NCBI GenBank assembly: GCA_013180625.2
Contig: SNVD02013571.1
Coordinates: 682,001 to 746,000, forward strand
Reading direction: 5' to 3'
From: Boswellia sacra
Lineage: Eukaryota; Streptophyta; Magnoliopsida; Sapindales; Burseraceae
DNA: 64,000 nucleotides
Of this stretch, positions 36,301 to 48,951 are shown piece by piece. Made by a program: the position numbers and the translations under genes. Position 1 is the stretch's first letter; every line of letters begins with the position of its first letter. The notes beneath the pieces are model-generated. The model was not told the origin of the DNA, did not search any database, and worked only from the letters and a program-made list of their open reading frames with translations.

Positions 36301-39300
36301 TCTACTTAATAAATAAATGCCCCCTGGCTAGACTTGGACAGTATCTTCTAGAGGATTCAAATAAACATAATTTGATGATCAAATCAACAATATTTTCAAT
36401 TTCTTTTGCAATTATTTTAAAGAATTTTTAGAGTCACTTCTCGAATATAATATTATCCATCAATATTGTAAAATCTATTCTAATCGTTTTCGCTGAAACT
36501 CATTTCACATATATGATTAAAATATAATAAAGTTTATCACGTATAACATCTTTTTATAAAATAATGAACACTTTTAGTTATAAAAGAATCAAATTGAGGT
36601 CTCTCTCTTTCAGTATAGGGCTCCACAAGTATTATTCTCGCTCTATATGGCACAAATGCAATCCCTTAAATAGGCTAGTGATGGTCTTGTATGAATTATT
36701 TGAGGACACGTGGCAACCACAAATTGGGGAGTGTCGGTGGATAGGATTTGGCTTTTGTAATGAATGTAGCAAGCACTTGGTTTAGTGATTATTGAGTGGT
36801 GGGATGAGCATCCAAAGCTGAATTTTGAACCATGATGTTGCAGTTTCTCTTTTGCTTTTTGTTTTTTTTTTTCCCTATATAATTTGGTCATGATATTGTG
36901 CACTCACTTTGCCTTCACCATCATGTGATAATAATTACAAATAAATATAATGAAATATTGAAATGATTGTAGATACATATGGAATTTTATGGGTATGTTA
37001 GGAAGTATCTTGAAAACAAATTTTTAAAGCCAATTAAAAATGGATAAAAAGAATATGTTAAAAGAAAAGAAAAGAAAAAAGAAGAATAGAACATCTTTTT
37101 TGGGCACTCTTGTCGAAAAGAGAGATTTGAAAAAAGAGAATAGTTTTCCTTTCGGAATAAGAAAATATAATGTTAATTTAATAAAAAAATAAAAATATTT
37201 TTTTTCCTAAAAGTCATTGAGACAACAGAAACTGAAGAAACTATGATTTTCAAAAAAAATAAAAATAAATATTCATTGCTTATCTTTATTTTGCATCAAC
37301 TCTTCAATCAAGTTGACTTTAGTCCCTACTATATACCTTATGAGGAAAGATTCTTCTAAATAAATAATATTATAATACTCTTACTCAAAATTTTCAACAT
37401 AAAAAAAAAAACTAATATATTTTCAAATAAGTAGGGTTTTTTTAACTTTACTTGGAGGCCACATGTTAAAAATATTAAAAAAATAAAAATCTTGAACTAC
37501 TGAATTAAGGAGTGATTTTGATATAAAATTGACAACCCTAAAACTCTGGTAAGATGCTTGCAAATATGAGAGCTTAAGTAGAAGTTTTTGCCAGGAAAAT
37601 CGAAAATGTGCCTCTCAAAGTTTTAATTGGGTTTTAATTAGAAGTTAATTATTTTGGATAGTGATAAGATGGAAAATGAAATATTTATATGGTTGTCCCT
37701 CTCATATTTCTATTTGCCGACTGTATCCAATGACAGTAAAGTGATGTTTTTTCATTAATTAAGACGATGGTGATGTTAGTGTGTGTGTGTAAATGTTTAG
37801 GACCCTTTCAATATCAAACTTTTAATTAGTTTTGAAAAGAAAATTAAAAAAAAAACTTGAAAACTGACTTTTATATATTTTTAAGATTCAACGTTGATTT
37901 TCCTATAATTCAATGGAAATGTTATCATAAGAATGAATATTTAAAAAAATTATTAGCAAATTTTTTAAATAGATAAAGAAATGTGGTTATTATTATTATT
38001 ATATATATATTTTTTTATAATCGTGGGTCTTTGGCTCGAGCCTCTCCATTATTAATCCTGCGAGATATTTCACACATCGTGGGTTTGAGGAGACGATAAA
38101 GCGTAATCTAGCAATCTATACTTGAACACAAGACCTTGTAAATCAACTATTGATTATCTTGATATTCTTGTTTTACTAATCTGAAAATCATAAAATCACT
38201 TTTCATAAATTATATAAGCACTTTCTAAAACTCAATAATAAGAAAAAGATCAATGTTTAACTATTCTCACTTGAAGCTATATGCTTAATTTTACATAATA
38301 TTTTAGTTTGTGTGTGTTATAATACAAATTTGGAGTTAAACACTATTCTTATGTAAAGTGTTCAAACATTTTACACTCTCTCTACACAAAATTCATGTAG
38401 CATGCATAAAGCTTATGTGCTTTACAAGAATGCACAGAAAATTATCAGTCACTCGTGAAGGAATAATATTCGCTTTTAGTAACATAAAGTGTGGTCTAAA
38501 ATAATTGAAGTGTCAACCAATAATCCTCGAAACCACTCATCTAAAACTATAAAATTCTCTCAACTTGATAAAAAAATTAATTTTTTTAATGCAATTAACT
38601 GGCTTTTTCCCTTCCCATTGTGGTAAAATAGCAAGGATTTTTTTATGACGTAAAATTAGGGTGAAACTAATTAAAATTTAAAAGTTGCCGTGATCAAATA
38701 TAATATAATAGTAATATGATGAAGTTTGGAAGAAAATATAGACGTACAAGAATTAACATTTAGATATGTTATTGTTCCAAAATTTAAAAAGTCTAAATTT
38801 AACTTAAGGGTTAATAAGTCTCAAAAATAAGATTTAAAGAATTTTTGTATCAATTTAAAGATTTTGTAATTACAAAAAATAAATAAATATATGTTTACCT
38901 TTAAAAAATAATTGTTGATATTAACTCTCCAATCTTTTTACATATGTCCCTCTATTCATTTTCATTTTTGTAAATATTGTTGCACAAATGAATTCTAATA
39001 TAAATTCTCTATATAAACTCTTTTATTAAATCGTGCTCATTTATTATTAATTTATCACATCATCTATTTTAACCTGATTTAACATCTTTGTAATGTTGTC
39101 CACTGCTTCTCTTTCTACCACACTAAGTTGTATATAAAAAAAAAATTTATATTGTTGTATTATTCTATATATTTTCATACCCTATAATCAATTTAATAAT
39201 AGTATCAAGTGAGCATCAATATTATTAAAAGACTTGGCTAATGACTTTACACTTTAACCTAGATATAATTTATCATTCCAAATTCTTCGAATAGTTATTA

Positions 39301-41584
39301 TACTTGTACTAACACTTAAATAGAAATTAATTAGAATGACCCACTGTCTGCAGCACTGGGTACGTAAACATTACACAATACTAAATTTGAAAGAGCAACC
39401 AGAACAAACAGGAGTCTCCCATCTCACCAAACCCACCTGGCTGCCAAATCAATACTAAACCAACCAATACCAACAAGCCTGCATTTGATAGTAAAAGCAA
39501 GTCAACCAAGACTCATGCTCTGTTAATAATATGTCAGCCCTTCAAATATAGATCAAACAGATCGGCATTGGAAGTCACAATTCCACACTCCTTTCCCTGC
39601 TATCCCATTAAACCCCTTATTAAATAAATATAATCTTTTATCTCTTCTATGTTTTCTAATTTGAGTTTCATTAATGCAATAAAGTTTATGTCTCGATTTT
39701 GCATTCTAAGCAATATAATAATCGATAAATTATTAATAACATGTAAGTACTGAAATGTAGGTGTAATTGCTGGGTGCGTCATGCATCTAATTCCAAAATT
39801 TTGGAATAATACCTATAAAAGTTGGGAATGCATATATAAAAGTTAAGAAAAATTTCAAAAAAATCGGAAGTATTTATTTTCAATTTTTATATGTTAATTT
39901 CAAAAAACTTGAAAACACCTATTTCTAACTTTTATATAATTAAAAGTTGAAAGTATAGGTTCTCGATTTCTATAATTTTTTTTTTTTTTTACTTCTAAAT
40001 ATATGTTTCAAACTTGTATGTTATATATGCATGTTAAATTTGTTGTGACGATGCTTAATATACAAACTTTATAAATATACCATTATTGCTTGAATTTTGT
40101 TACCCTACTAATGATTTCAAAGTACATGTTGTAAATTAAACCATATGAGCCTGCAACATAAGATAACTATTAATTTCTTGGATTAATATAGACTTCGATT
40201 CAATCATGTAATGGCATGTGCAATATTTACTAAGGAGTGATGTGAATAGGGCGTGTTTGGCTGGCCAAGAGCTGGCAAAGGGCAAAAGGCAAAAGGCAAA
40301 AGCAAGGGCGCGTAAGCATCACGATATTGATCTTTTTATGCATTAAAAGCATAAAAATGAAAGTTAACACGGAGAACAAGCAGCCAAGATTCACAAAAGC
40401 ACATGGGGTTTAATCAATGTGTTCACAGCTCCCTATCGTTAATCTAATATTTAGTTGCCTCACATTCCCTCCATGACTTAATAATATTTTCTCTCGTATT
40501 TTCTCTCACTTTCTATTCCTAGAAAGCATCAACCAATCAACCCCTTTTATCGCCCTTTGATCGCTTTCCCATTTCACAAATTGGTCATCCATTAAGAAGA
40601 GAGGTTTAAGAGATATAGTCATTGATTTGTTTAGTCATATGCATAACAAAAGTTGCTTTTTTGTTTTGTTTTCTCTGTTTTCTCACTTCGGTTTTCAACT
40701 TTGGAACATGACTTAAATGAGACTAATTTGCCATAATAAAGCGATCTCTATTGTCTCATCAAGTCAAAAAAATGAAGCCTAAATAGTTGCCTAATTATGA
40801 TGTTTCATTTGTTTAGTCAAACCTGCAATTTAGTCCTCAGAACACAATTTTTTTCCTTTTTTCCTTTTAGTTTTAATTCACCAATTCTTTTAGTGATTTA
40901 ATTTATAATTATTTCTCCCTAACCAATTATCAAAATAATTGGAAAGGTATTAGCAAAATAAAAGATTAAAAGTCACATTTGAAATAAATTTCCTCATCCA
41001 ATTTCATGTTACTTTTAACCAAATTACTAACAATAAAGAGGCAAGGCATGAGTTTACTGTGCATTCATCATTGGGGAAAAAAAAAGTTTACAAGGTTTTT
41101 TTTTTTAGTTATATTACATGTGGTTTTTGTTTCAAAGCCTTAATATACACGTTGCTTTTCACATCTCATAATGCCAACTTTTCATCATTATGTCAAAATA
41201 TCTATTTTATATTGATTATCGAGTCAAGAACAACTGTTAAATTGACTTAAATTCGTATATTAATCTAATAGGATTATCATCGAATCTTCATAAAATTACG
41301 AATACAACAAGGGGTTTATAAATGCCAAAATCCTAATTGTTCTTTTCCGGCTCTTGTTTGTCATTTATTAACAACTACAACCCACAACATTCTCTAGCCA
41401 ATTTCCAATACTTATCCCAGGAAAATTGTACGCATCATCATATAACAACAAACTAATTAAATTTACAATATTAAACAAAAGAAGAAACAATAGAAAGAAC
41501 AAAACTTATACATCATCCTTCTCTTATTTAAAAATTATAGAAAAAAATAAAGATTCTATCTAATTTTATCTTTAAAATTGTATG
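30358..41584. other. 11-kb gene-poor AT-rich intergenic region
   Basis: Long A/T runs and many short out-of-context frames. No frame shows a recognisable domain. A GC-rich island lies at about 34980-35170 (with GCGCGCCCGCACGCC). A short AGGCAAA repeat is at 40275-40302. I see no rRNA, tRNA or protein gene here. Small RNA genes cannot be excluded by eye. Confidence 0.6.
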
Positions 41585-43162
41585 CTAACAATTTTTATAA
41601 ACAGAAGAAGAATCTACTTCACATGAACATATTAGCTTCATAATTATGGAATCAACGACACCATTGTGATTGCTATTACCACGATGCATTATATTGTAAC
41701 CCATCAAAGCTGAATTCGAGTTGTTATTGTTGTTTGACCCAATGAGTGAACTCGCATCCGTTATTGACTCGGTTGACGTAATCAAATTGATATTCTTCAG
41801 GATATGCTCATTGCTCACGAGTTGACTCAGCGTTCCTGACTCGGTGACTGAACCCTTCTTCTTGTGCTGCATTGCGGCTCTGACTATCTCTGTCAACATG
41901 GCATTTGATAGCCGCCGGACCCCCCGAGTCCCGCCCATTATAATGGCCGAGTTAGCCTGAGGGTGTGACTGAGTTTTGTCCGAGTTTCGCTTTGTGCGCT
42001 TGCTGTCTTGCTTCATTGAGATATGAACTGACTCGGGACTATAGTTCCTGACTCGGCCGAGTGGGTCACTGACCAAGAGCAAGTTTTTCACGTCTATTAA
42101 CGCTACATGCTTAAAATTACGTCTGACGCGGCCGAGTAGCATTGGGTAACAAGCCCATCTTCTCAGACTCATTGGAACGTGGTCGAGAAAACCAGAGAGT
42201 GAGTTTTCCGGGTCTAACTCGGTTACTTCAAAACCAACAATCGATCCATAATTCAACCGAGTCAACTCAGTTGGATGATCACCGCCGTTTTCCACCGACG
42301 AGTTGCTGTAATTCCCTCGAATTTTCTTCCCCCAAAAAGGCTCTCCCATGTCTTTCTTCCCCGGCTTCGTGAAATGACTCAAATCAAAGCTCAAAGCCGA
42401 GTTCTTGTTCCTCCTCGTCCCATTCAACTCCTTGTAATGCTGGACGAGTTTCAAGAACGACTCATTCTCTTCGCTGATTGCAGAACCAAATTTGGACAAC
42501 GAAGACGATGAGGAACCGAACAGGAAAGCTATGTCAGCTCTTGCGGTGAGGCCAGAGCGATGCAGGAGCCTCAAGAACAAAAGAAATTCGTCATCGTTAA
42601 CATCCTCCGCCACGTGGGCAACGACGAGATCACTCATAGCCCGCGTGCCGCGCCTGTACAGTGTCCCCATCCCTTGCAACGCGATCGAAGAAGCCTCATT
42701 CGCACGCCTGTTACGGTAACTCGACTGAGTGTCGTCCCACATTCCCAAGAAGGAAACCAATGAAGAGCGACGGTTGGGAGATTTCTGAGCTAAAAATCTT
42801 CGTGGGGTTTTGATGGTGGTGGGCGTGGGCAGGGTGGGCTCGAAAGTGGAGAGAGTGAAGAGAAGGAGAGTGAGGAAAACTAAGAGAGCACAAATAGAGA
42901 TGGTGGATTGAGCTTTGGTGAACAAAAGGCTCGAGCTTGTTCTTCTGATTGACCGAATGGAGTGTAAAGAAGGAGATTGCGAAGATGGGGAAGACGATGA
43001 AGAAAAGATATTGTTGTTGTTGTTTTGTTCAAGAATGGAAGTACTCTTGTTGTTGCAGTTGTTGTTGTCATCTGCTGGGAACAAGATTAAAAGTAAACCC
43101 ATGCCCCAGTTATCGCTGCCGCCGCTCTTGCTCTTCGCTTTCGCTTTGAAAGTGAATCCCAT
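41585..43162 (-). CDS. Type II membrane protein of unknown function (AT2G04280/DUF7780-like)
   Basis: Single-exon frame of 525 residues. A basic N-terminus (KAKAKSKSG) and Asn/Ser-rich stretch precede one hydrophobic segment at about residues 86-106 (STISICALLVFLTLLLFTL). The remainder is predicted lumenal, as in type II glycosyltransferase-like proteins. Conserved-looking blocks: GMGTLYRRGTRAMSDLVVAH (about 164-183), LRLLHRSGLTARADIAFLF (about 198-216), LRRWACYPMLLGRV, VALIDVKNLLLVSDPLGRV, then an Asn/Ser-rich C-terminal part. I recall this layout from plant proteins of the AT2G04280/AT4G12700 group; the molecular function is not established to my knowledge. The start is the first ATG of a long frame, followed by MGFTFK. 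The GC-richer coding sequence stands out from its AT-rich surroundings. Confidence 0.87.
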   Translation of the reverse strand: MGFTFKAKAKSKSGGSDNWGMGLLLILFPADDNNNCNNKSTSILEQNNNNNIFSSSSSPSSQSPSLHSIRSIRRTSSSLLFTKAQSTISICALLVFLTLLLFTLSTFEPTLPTPTTIKTPRRFLAQKSPNRRSSLVSFLGMWDDTQSSYRNRRANEASSIALQGMGTLYRRGTRAMSDLVVAHVAEDVNDDEFLLFLRLLHRSGLTARADIAFLFGSSSSSLSKFGSAISEENESFLKLVQHYKELNGTRRNKNSALSFDLSHFTKPGKKDMGEPFWGKKIRGNYSNSSVENGGDHPTELTRLNYGSIVGFEVTELDPENSLSGFLDHVPMSLRRWACYPMLLGRVRRNFKHVALIDVKNLLLVSDPLGRVRNYSPESVHISMKQDSKRTKRNSDKTQSHPQANSAIIMGGTRGVRRLSNAMLTEIVRAAMQHKKKGSVTESGTLSQLVSNEHILKNINLITSTESITDASSLIGSNNNNNSNSALMGYNIMHRGNSNHNGVVDSIIMKLICSCEVDSSSVYKNC

Positions 43163-46100
43163 CAGATTTTCATTAATTGAATTTTGATGAGCTTTATCAG
43201 CTCTCTGCTCTTCTTGGCAGCTTCTTGCTTGCTTGCTCTGTTCTGTTCTGTTGCGTTCTGTTTTGTTGGGTTTTCCAAGTTAAGCTAAGTGGCCGGCTCT
43301 GTCTGCAACCAGTCTTTGCGTTGAGGGGCTTCGCATTTATGTGTACCCAACTGTCCTTTCCTCACTGCTAAAAATTAAATAAATAAAATTAAATAAAATA
43401 AAAACTCTTTTCTAATTATTTGATAAAATTTATATGTTTTTTATTTAAGTAATTATTAAATTTTATGTATATGATATCTCAAGTTGATATCCTTTCGAAA
43501 TGGTAACATAAATATTCCATTACCCCATTTGGTGAATTCTTATAAGGTCTTCTTTTCTCCTTCTTTTTGGTAATTATTTGAAAATTAGTTAAAGTGGATG
43601 ATTACAGCTATAATATGGACCCAAAACAATGTATATAATATGTTTTTGTACGAAATTTAACTTTTAATTAAAAGAAATTAAAAGTATTTAGAAAGGTGAT
43701 AGTAACAAAAATAGATTTATTTGGAAATTGGAAATGGCCATATTAGGACAAGTAATAAGACGAAATAATTTGAACCATGTGGCTCATGCGCTACTATATC
43801 CTTCCAATACATTCTAAAATTATCATTTTGCTATGATTAAATTGGAGTATCTGTGATTTTCGTATCATATTGTATAAATTAACTTAATACTCCATTTCTA
43901 TGTGTATAAAAATAAAGGAAAAATATTATAGATTATCATTCATAAGCAACTTTCATTCCATTACCATTTTTGTATGCAACTTCATCATATAATAAATTAA
44001 TTCATCGTCTTAGGGCTATTATTCAAACATCAACTATCACCAATCATGGATAGGATTACGTTTAATAATATTAGTAGGAAATAATATTTTCAAATATTTT
44101 TAAAAATATAGAGGATAAATATTCTTCACAAAATAATTCAAAAGTAATTCTTTCTTCTTAGTAAATCCAAAGATTGATCATTGTTCATGTATATTTAAAC
44201 AAATTATGATGGGTAAAAAAAAAGGATCAAAAACAGCTGATTACTTGGAATTTTTTTAAAGAAAAAATCACTTAGTAAGTTTTATTCTATAAAATACAAA
44301 ATACTTTAACTAAAAACCTTTTTGTGAATTTTGTTATTTGTTATTTATAGAACAGATATTTTATTCTCTGGTCACGTTCCTAATAATAGAAAAAAAATAT
44401 GAATAAAAAATGACAAAATTCATGCCGACATTTTTAAATGTGATTGGGTATTGAACGCTATTAGTATTGAGAGGCAAAATTTGGTGCCACCACAGGAATC
44501 CACCCGTCATTGGGCCCGCTTACTTAAACCCGCCAGATCGAAACAATCTTATGATGGGTTACACTACATCCTAACCATACGTACACTTTAACACATAGAA
44601 TCTGACCCCGGAGTTCTGTTAGTCTAAGCTCACTAACCGCTCTCGTTCCCGTGCACTACACGTCCTCTTAAGGATTTTTTTTTTTTTAGAAATTATTAAA
44701 TTAAAAATGAATAACTACAAAAAAAAATTAGAAAAAAATTTGGGTAAAGTATTATACAAATTAAAAATCTAATATTCATAAATCATTTAAAATATACAGT
44801 AAATTTTTTGTTATTTTTAATTTCAAAAATAATTTTTATTTATTATATTAAATGTTTTTTAATAATTAAAATAATTATTCCTAAATTTTTGCCTTGTATT
44901 TTTTTGGCTTGTATTTTGATTTTTGGGATTACTTCTGTGATGTCTTATAATTATTTAGTTTTATTACTGAAAAATAATCTTATAAGCTAAAATGAATTTA
45001 TTTATTTTTTAACGTAGACATGATATATAGTATCTCTACGAGTAAGTTATTGTTAAAGATATATATGCCACTAGTCTTTTTATTTTTGCAAGAATGTAAA
45101 ATTTGTATATATTTTTTCTCTCATTTTTTAACGTATTATTTATAAAAAAAGGGTGTCTTTTTCAATTTGTTAAAATTAAAAATGATTTTTACAAGGGCCC
45201 CAAATCACCGAGCATCAGCTTAAGTTCAATTGGGCTGTGGCATTCACGCACGTAAAATTGAGAGAAAGTGTGGAGGGACTGAGAGGGGCTGGAGGTAGGA
45301 AGCATGATCTGACGGGTGAGATTGAGTGAGGTCATGTATTGAATGGAGGGTCCCAACGGTCCTTGATGTCTGTGCCACTATTTTGACGGTGGATCTGAAG
45401 AAGAAGTTTCCATGAAATAGACTACACATGTATCTTAAATTAGATTGTTGCAAGCCTGTCCGTACATTGGGAAGTGCAAACCCGAGCCCCGATCCAGGAC
45501 CCTTGCCTGGGCTGCCTCCCTAATTGTTCGCCGGATGCTTCAACTGTAAATTTTAATAATTTAATTGAGGATATTTTCATAATATGAATAGCATTTTACA
45601 TGTACATACAAATTCTTTGTGTAAATCTCTTTAGTAAAATTGACATGGTATGTACAATTACCCTTCCATATATTTCATTTCAATTTATTTTTAACTTTCA
45701 ATTACTAACATAGTATTATATTATCTATTTTAGGTTTGAATTTGTATGATTTTGTTTTTCGATTTTGTCTAAAAGGCTTTGTAGTGCCTATACTAATAAA
45801 AGGAAGGTCTTTGTATATATAGTTCAATGACCATCTCCAGCCATCCATTGTGAGATTTGGACTCAAACTCACTCTCACCGTATTTATCTTGGTCATTTTG
45901 TGTTATACTATAATATTATTGGATATCGAGTGTTATTCACGTTATCATTCTAATATCTCATTCAGGATCAAGGATTCATATACTCCTAGGTTATGATTCT
46001 CTCCTGGGTACTAATACCATTCCCTAGTGTGGAAGAATATGATCTATGCAACTTGGTTGGATCTTACTAAATTGTGCGTATCTAGTAACCTTCCAAGCTA

Positions 46101-46941
46101 AATATCCTACTCAGGAGACATGAGCATGTCAATTTAGTACTTGTGTCACTTTTATGACACTTATAAAATAAGGCATAGCTATCATATATATGCTTAAATA
46201 ACATGCCAAAACCAATCCAATTGAATTGCATTATTTGGATTTTAAGATACTATTTGAATTGATCAGTTTTCAAAAAGATGTCAATATTTATATAAATTGG
46301 TTTTGGTTTAAGAAACCCTTAAAATCAGAATATATATTAATTAGAAAAAAGAAGGTCACATGTCATTTAATTTAACCCTAGTTCAATGGAAGCATTAGTT
46401 TATTGTTGTGATGTTTAATTCCATTAATACATTTTCTGAAGCCAAGTTTTGACTATTTCAACAAGAAACATGATGGGCCATTACATTTTTTTTTTCAAAT
46501 TAATTTTGGCTAGACCTAAACTGATTTAAATCGAATTATCCACACCATAATACACAGTTATATAATTACAATAGTACATATTTGAAATTTTTAAAGATCA
46601 TTAGCACCTCATTTAACCAAAATTTATAGGATAAGGTAAGACTTGAGAAACATAATATTAATATAATTAAAAAAGGGTTTAGTAACATGAAAAACACTTC
46701 AATAATTTAGCTCTAGCATAGAATGTTCAACAACACCAACCAACAGAAAAAGAAAAAGAAAAGTATATTATTGACCTCAACATAACGTCACTAATTAAAG
46801 GGGACATGGTAATTAACGTAGACCATACCAGCCCCCACCCTTTATTAATACAGCATTTATGTTCTGAAAGTTGAAGGAAAATTTCCATAGTTTGCCCCAC
46901 GAAACTTGGAGGTGGCCCATATGATTTCTTGATACTTTACG

Positions 46942-47019
46942 TATTCGATAGCTTTGCTGAATTTATTTTAATTGTTGAAGTATTCGATAGCTTTGCTGAA
47001 TTTATTTTAATTGTTGAAG
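46942..47019 (+). repeat. 39-bp perfect tandem duplication
   Basis: TATTCGATAGCTTTGC... to ...ATTGTTGAAG is present twice head to tail (46942-46980, 46981-47019) without differences. Confidence 0.9.
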
Positions 47020-47244
47020 TTAGATGAAAAATTGTGCGTACTTTGTACTATAGTTTCATATTGATTACGTATCTGGCGGAGCTACGTAAAGGTTTGGGGA
47101 GGCCTTGGCCACCTAGAACATACATATTTTTGTTATTAAATTGCAACTTTTGAAGGGTACAACAATTAGTGAAATTGGCCCCTCTAATATTTATAGATCT
47201 CAATTAACGGGATGTAAATTGGCTCAATTCTACACACCATTAGT

Positions 47245-47295
47245 ACATTCTATTTTTTTAAATTATAAACATTATAATTTAAAAAAATAGAATGT
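47245..47295. repeat. Perfect 24-bp inverted repeat with 3-base loop
   Basis: ACATTCTATTTTTTTAAATT... is followed after the loop ACA by its exact reverse complement. It could be a small foldback element remnant or an AT-rich cruciform. No target duplication identified. Confidence 0.8.
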
Positions 47296-48839
47296 TCTAA
47301 GCAATTTTAATTAACGGTACAGGTATTTGTAATTTTTTATGTCATGATTTCTTTTATCTAATTTAATATTATAAAATGGAAGTAAAAGTCCAAAATAAAC
47401 TCTTTTCTTAATTATCATATTTATAACAATAAGATTAAGTGGACATATCAAACAGTCCATTTTCTGCTTTTATTTATTTAGAGTAATTCAATTTAGCCCT
47501 GACTAAATTTCTTACTCCCCAATTATGAAGAAAACCATTTTGAGAGTTTTATATTTTATGGCAAAAATTTCTGTACGCCATTATGCCACTTTTTGTGTAT
47601 ATACTTTCTGTATGCCATGGCAAAATTCTTAATTAACAAAATGAAATGTTTGTCAAAACAATATTAAAAGAACTAATTACTTTCTAATCTCTCAAAGTTT
47701 CTCCACCTAAACCACACTTATTAAGATTTAATTATTTTTAATTGTTGTAATATTTAAAAAAAATGGGATGATCATGTATTTATCTTAACCAATAAATAAA
47801 TCAAAACATAATTGTTAAATGGTTTAGAGATAATAAAATTCTAACAATAAAAGGTCATACATGCGTTAAAAGAGTATAAATTAAAAAGGGTAATTCTGGA
47901 ATTTGAATGCCTATATTCAATAATTATTTAGCTTTTTTTTATCACAATTTTAATGGATGATATTTAAAAATTGGAGCCAGTGGGGATTTTGGTGGCCTAA
48001 ATAGCACCACTCATTTATTTGTTTATTTACTTTCTGTTTCTTGGAAATCAGAAGGACCAGACCATACTGGAGCAATTGGGCTAAGATTGAAATTGAGTGG
48101 AGTTAATACATTACAATCTTTACCTATTTTGGTACAATGAGTTATAAATGTCACTAAGTTTTAATTCTCTAAATAATATCAAAACCAAACCACATCCTAA
48201 TTCCCACACAATGTACCTATAATTTGGTATTTCCATATCATTCTATTATTATCTAATGAATTAATAACTTATCAATTAACAAATCATTTGAGATTATTTA
48301 TTTATTTATTTATAAGAATTATATTCATCTCACAATTATGTTGATAAAAGTTATTTATTAAAAATAAAATGTTAGCATCTTAAATGATGTGAGATTAATT
48401 AATAATGATCCAGTGAATGATGTGATGAAATAATGAATAGTGCAGTAGCTTTAAATCACTGACACATTTTCTGGATGCATTATTTACTATAAAATTTTGA
48501 AATGAGTAGTATTATTCATTTATTAAATAAATGGATTTGTTAAGCCTTTTAACATTGCACTTAAATTTCTCCTATATTATTAAAGTCAACAATATATTAA
48601 TCTATTGGTAGATAGACAATGAGCTTAAAGACCGGTATGTGACTGCTGAATGCTAGTCTCAATAATTTATATAATTTATAAATCTTCTGTTTTATACACA
48701 ATGCATTTTTTTAAAAATTATTTTCGATTCTATTAAAAAAAAAAAAAACGTTCTTTAACAACTTCAATAAACTCAAGTACCATTTTCAGCCTATCCCAAC
48801 TCGAATCGTTCATATTGGGCGGAAGTTTCTCAAAGCATC

Positions 48840-48928
48840 GGCCCAATCCAAAGCCCAAACACTCTTCTCTTCCGTTGAAAGCGAAACCTTAAACCCTCCA
48901 AAGACTGTCAAAACTCGTTAAACCCTAA
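48840..48928 (+). promoter_or_regulatory. Site II (TGGGCC/T) motifs and telo-box upstream of RRP12
   Basis: GGCCCA at 48840-48845 and AGCCCA at 48852-48857 are reverse-strand site II elements (TGGGCC, TGGGCT). AAACCCTAA at 48920-48928 is a telo-box, 24 bp before the start codon. This combination is known from promoters and leaders of plant ribosome-biogenesis and ribosomal-protein genes, which fits the gene that follows. Confidence 0.75.
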
Positions 48929-48951
48929 AAATCTCCGATTACCCATCCGCC

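Larger units (their letters stand above)
43163..48770. other. Intergenic region between the membrane-protein and RRP12 genes
   Basis: The first about 180 bp (43163-43345) are GC-richer and likely hold the 5' leader and promoter of the minus-strand gene. The rest is AT-rich. A GC-richer patch at 44490-44670 and another at 45180-45540 have no coding frame I recognise. A 39-bp tandem duplication (46942-47019) and a 24-bp hairpin (47245-47295) are listed separately. Confidence 0.6.

Noticed and set aside
33780..36785. 85- and 73-codon + strand frames in the gene desert
   Set aside because: No domain, AT-biased codons, no plausible start context or conservation clue.
42142..43371. Several + strand frames of 60-90 codons
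   Set aside because: Antisense shadows of the 525-residue minus-strand gene and its leader.
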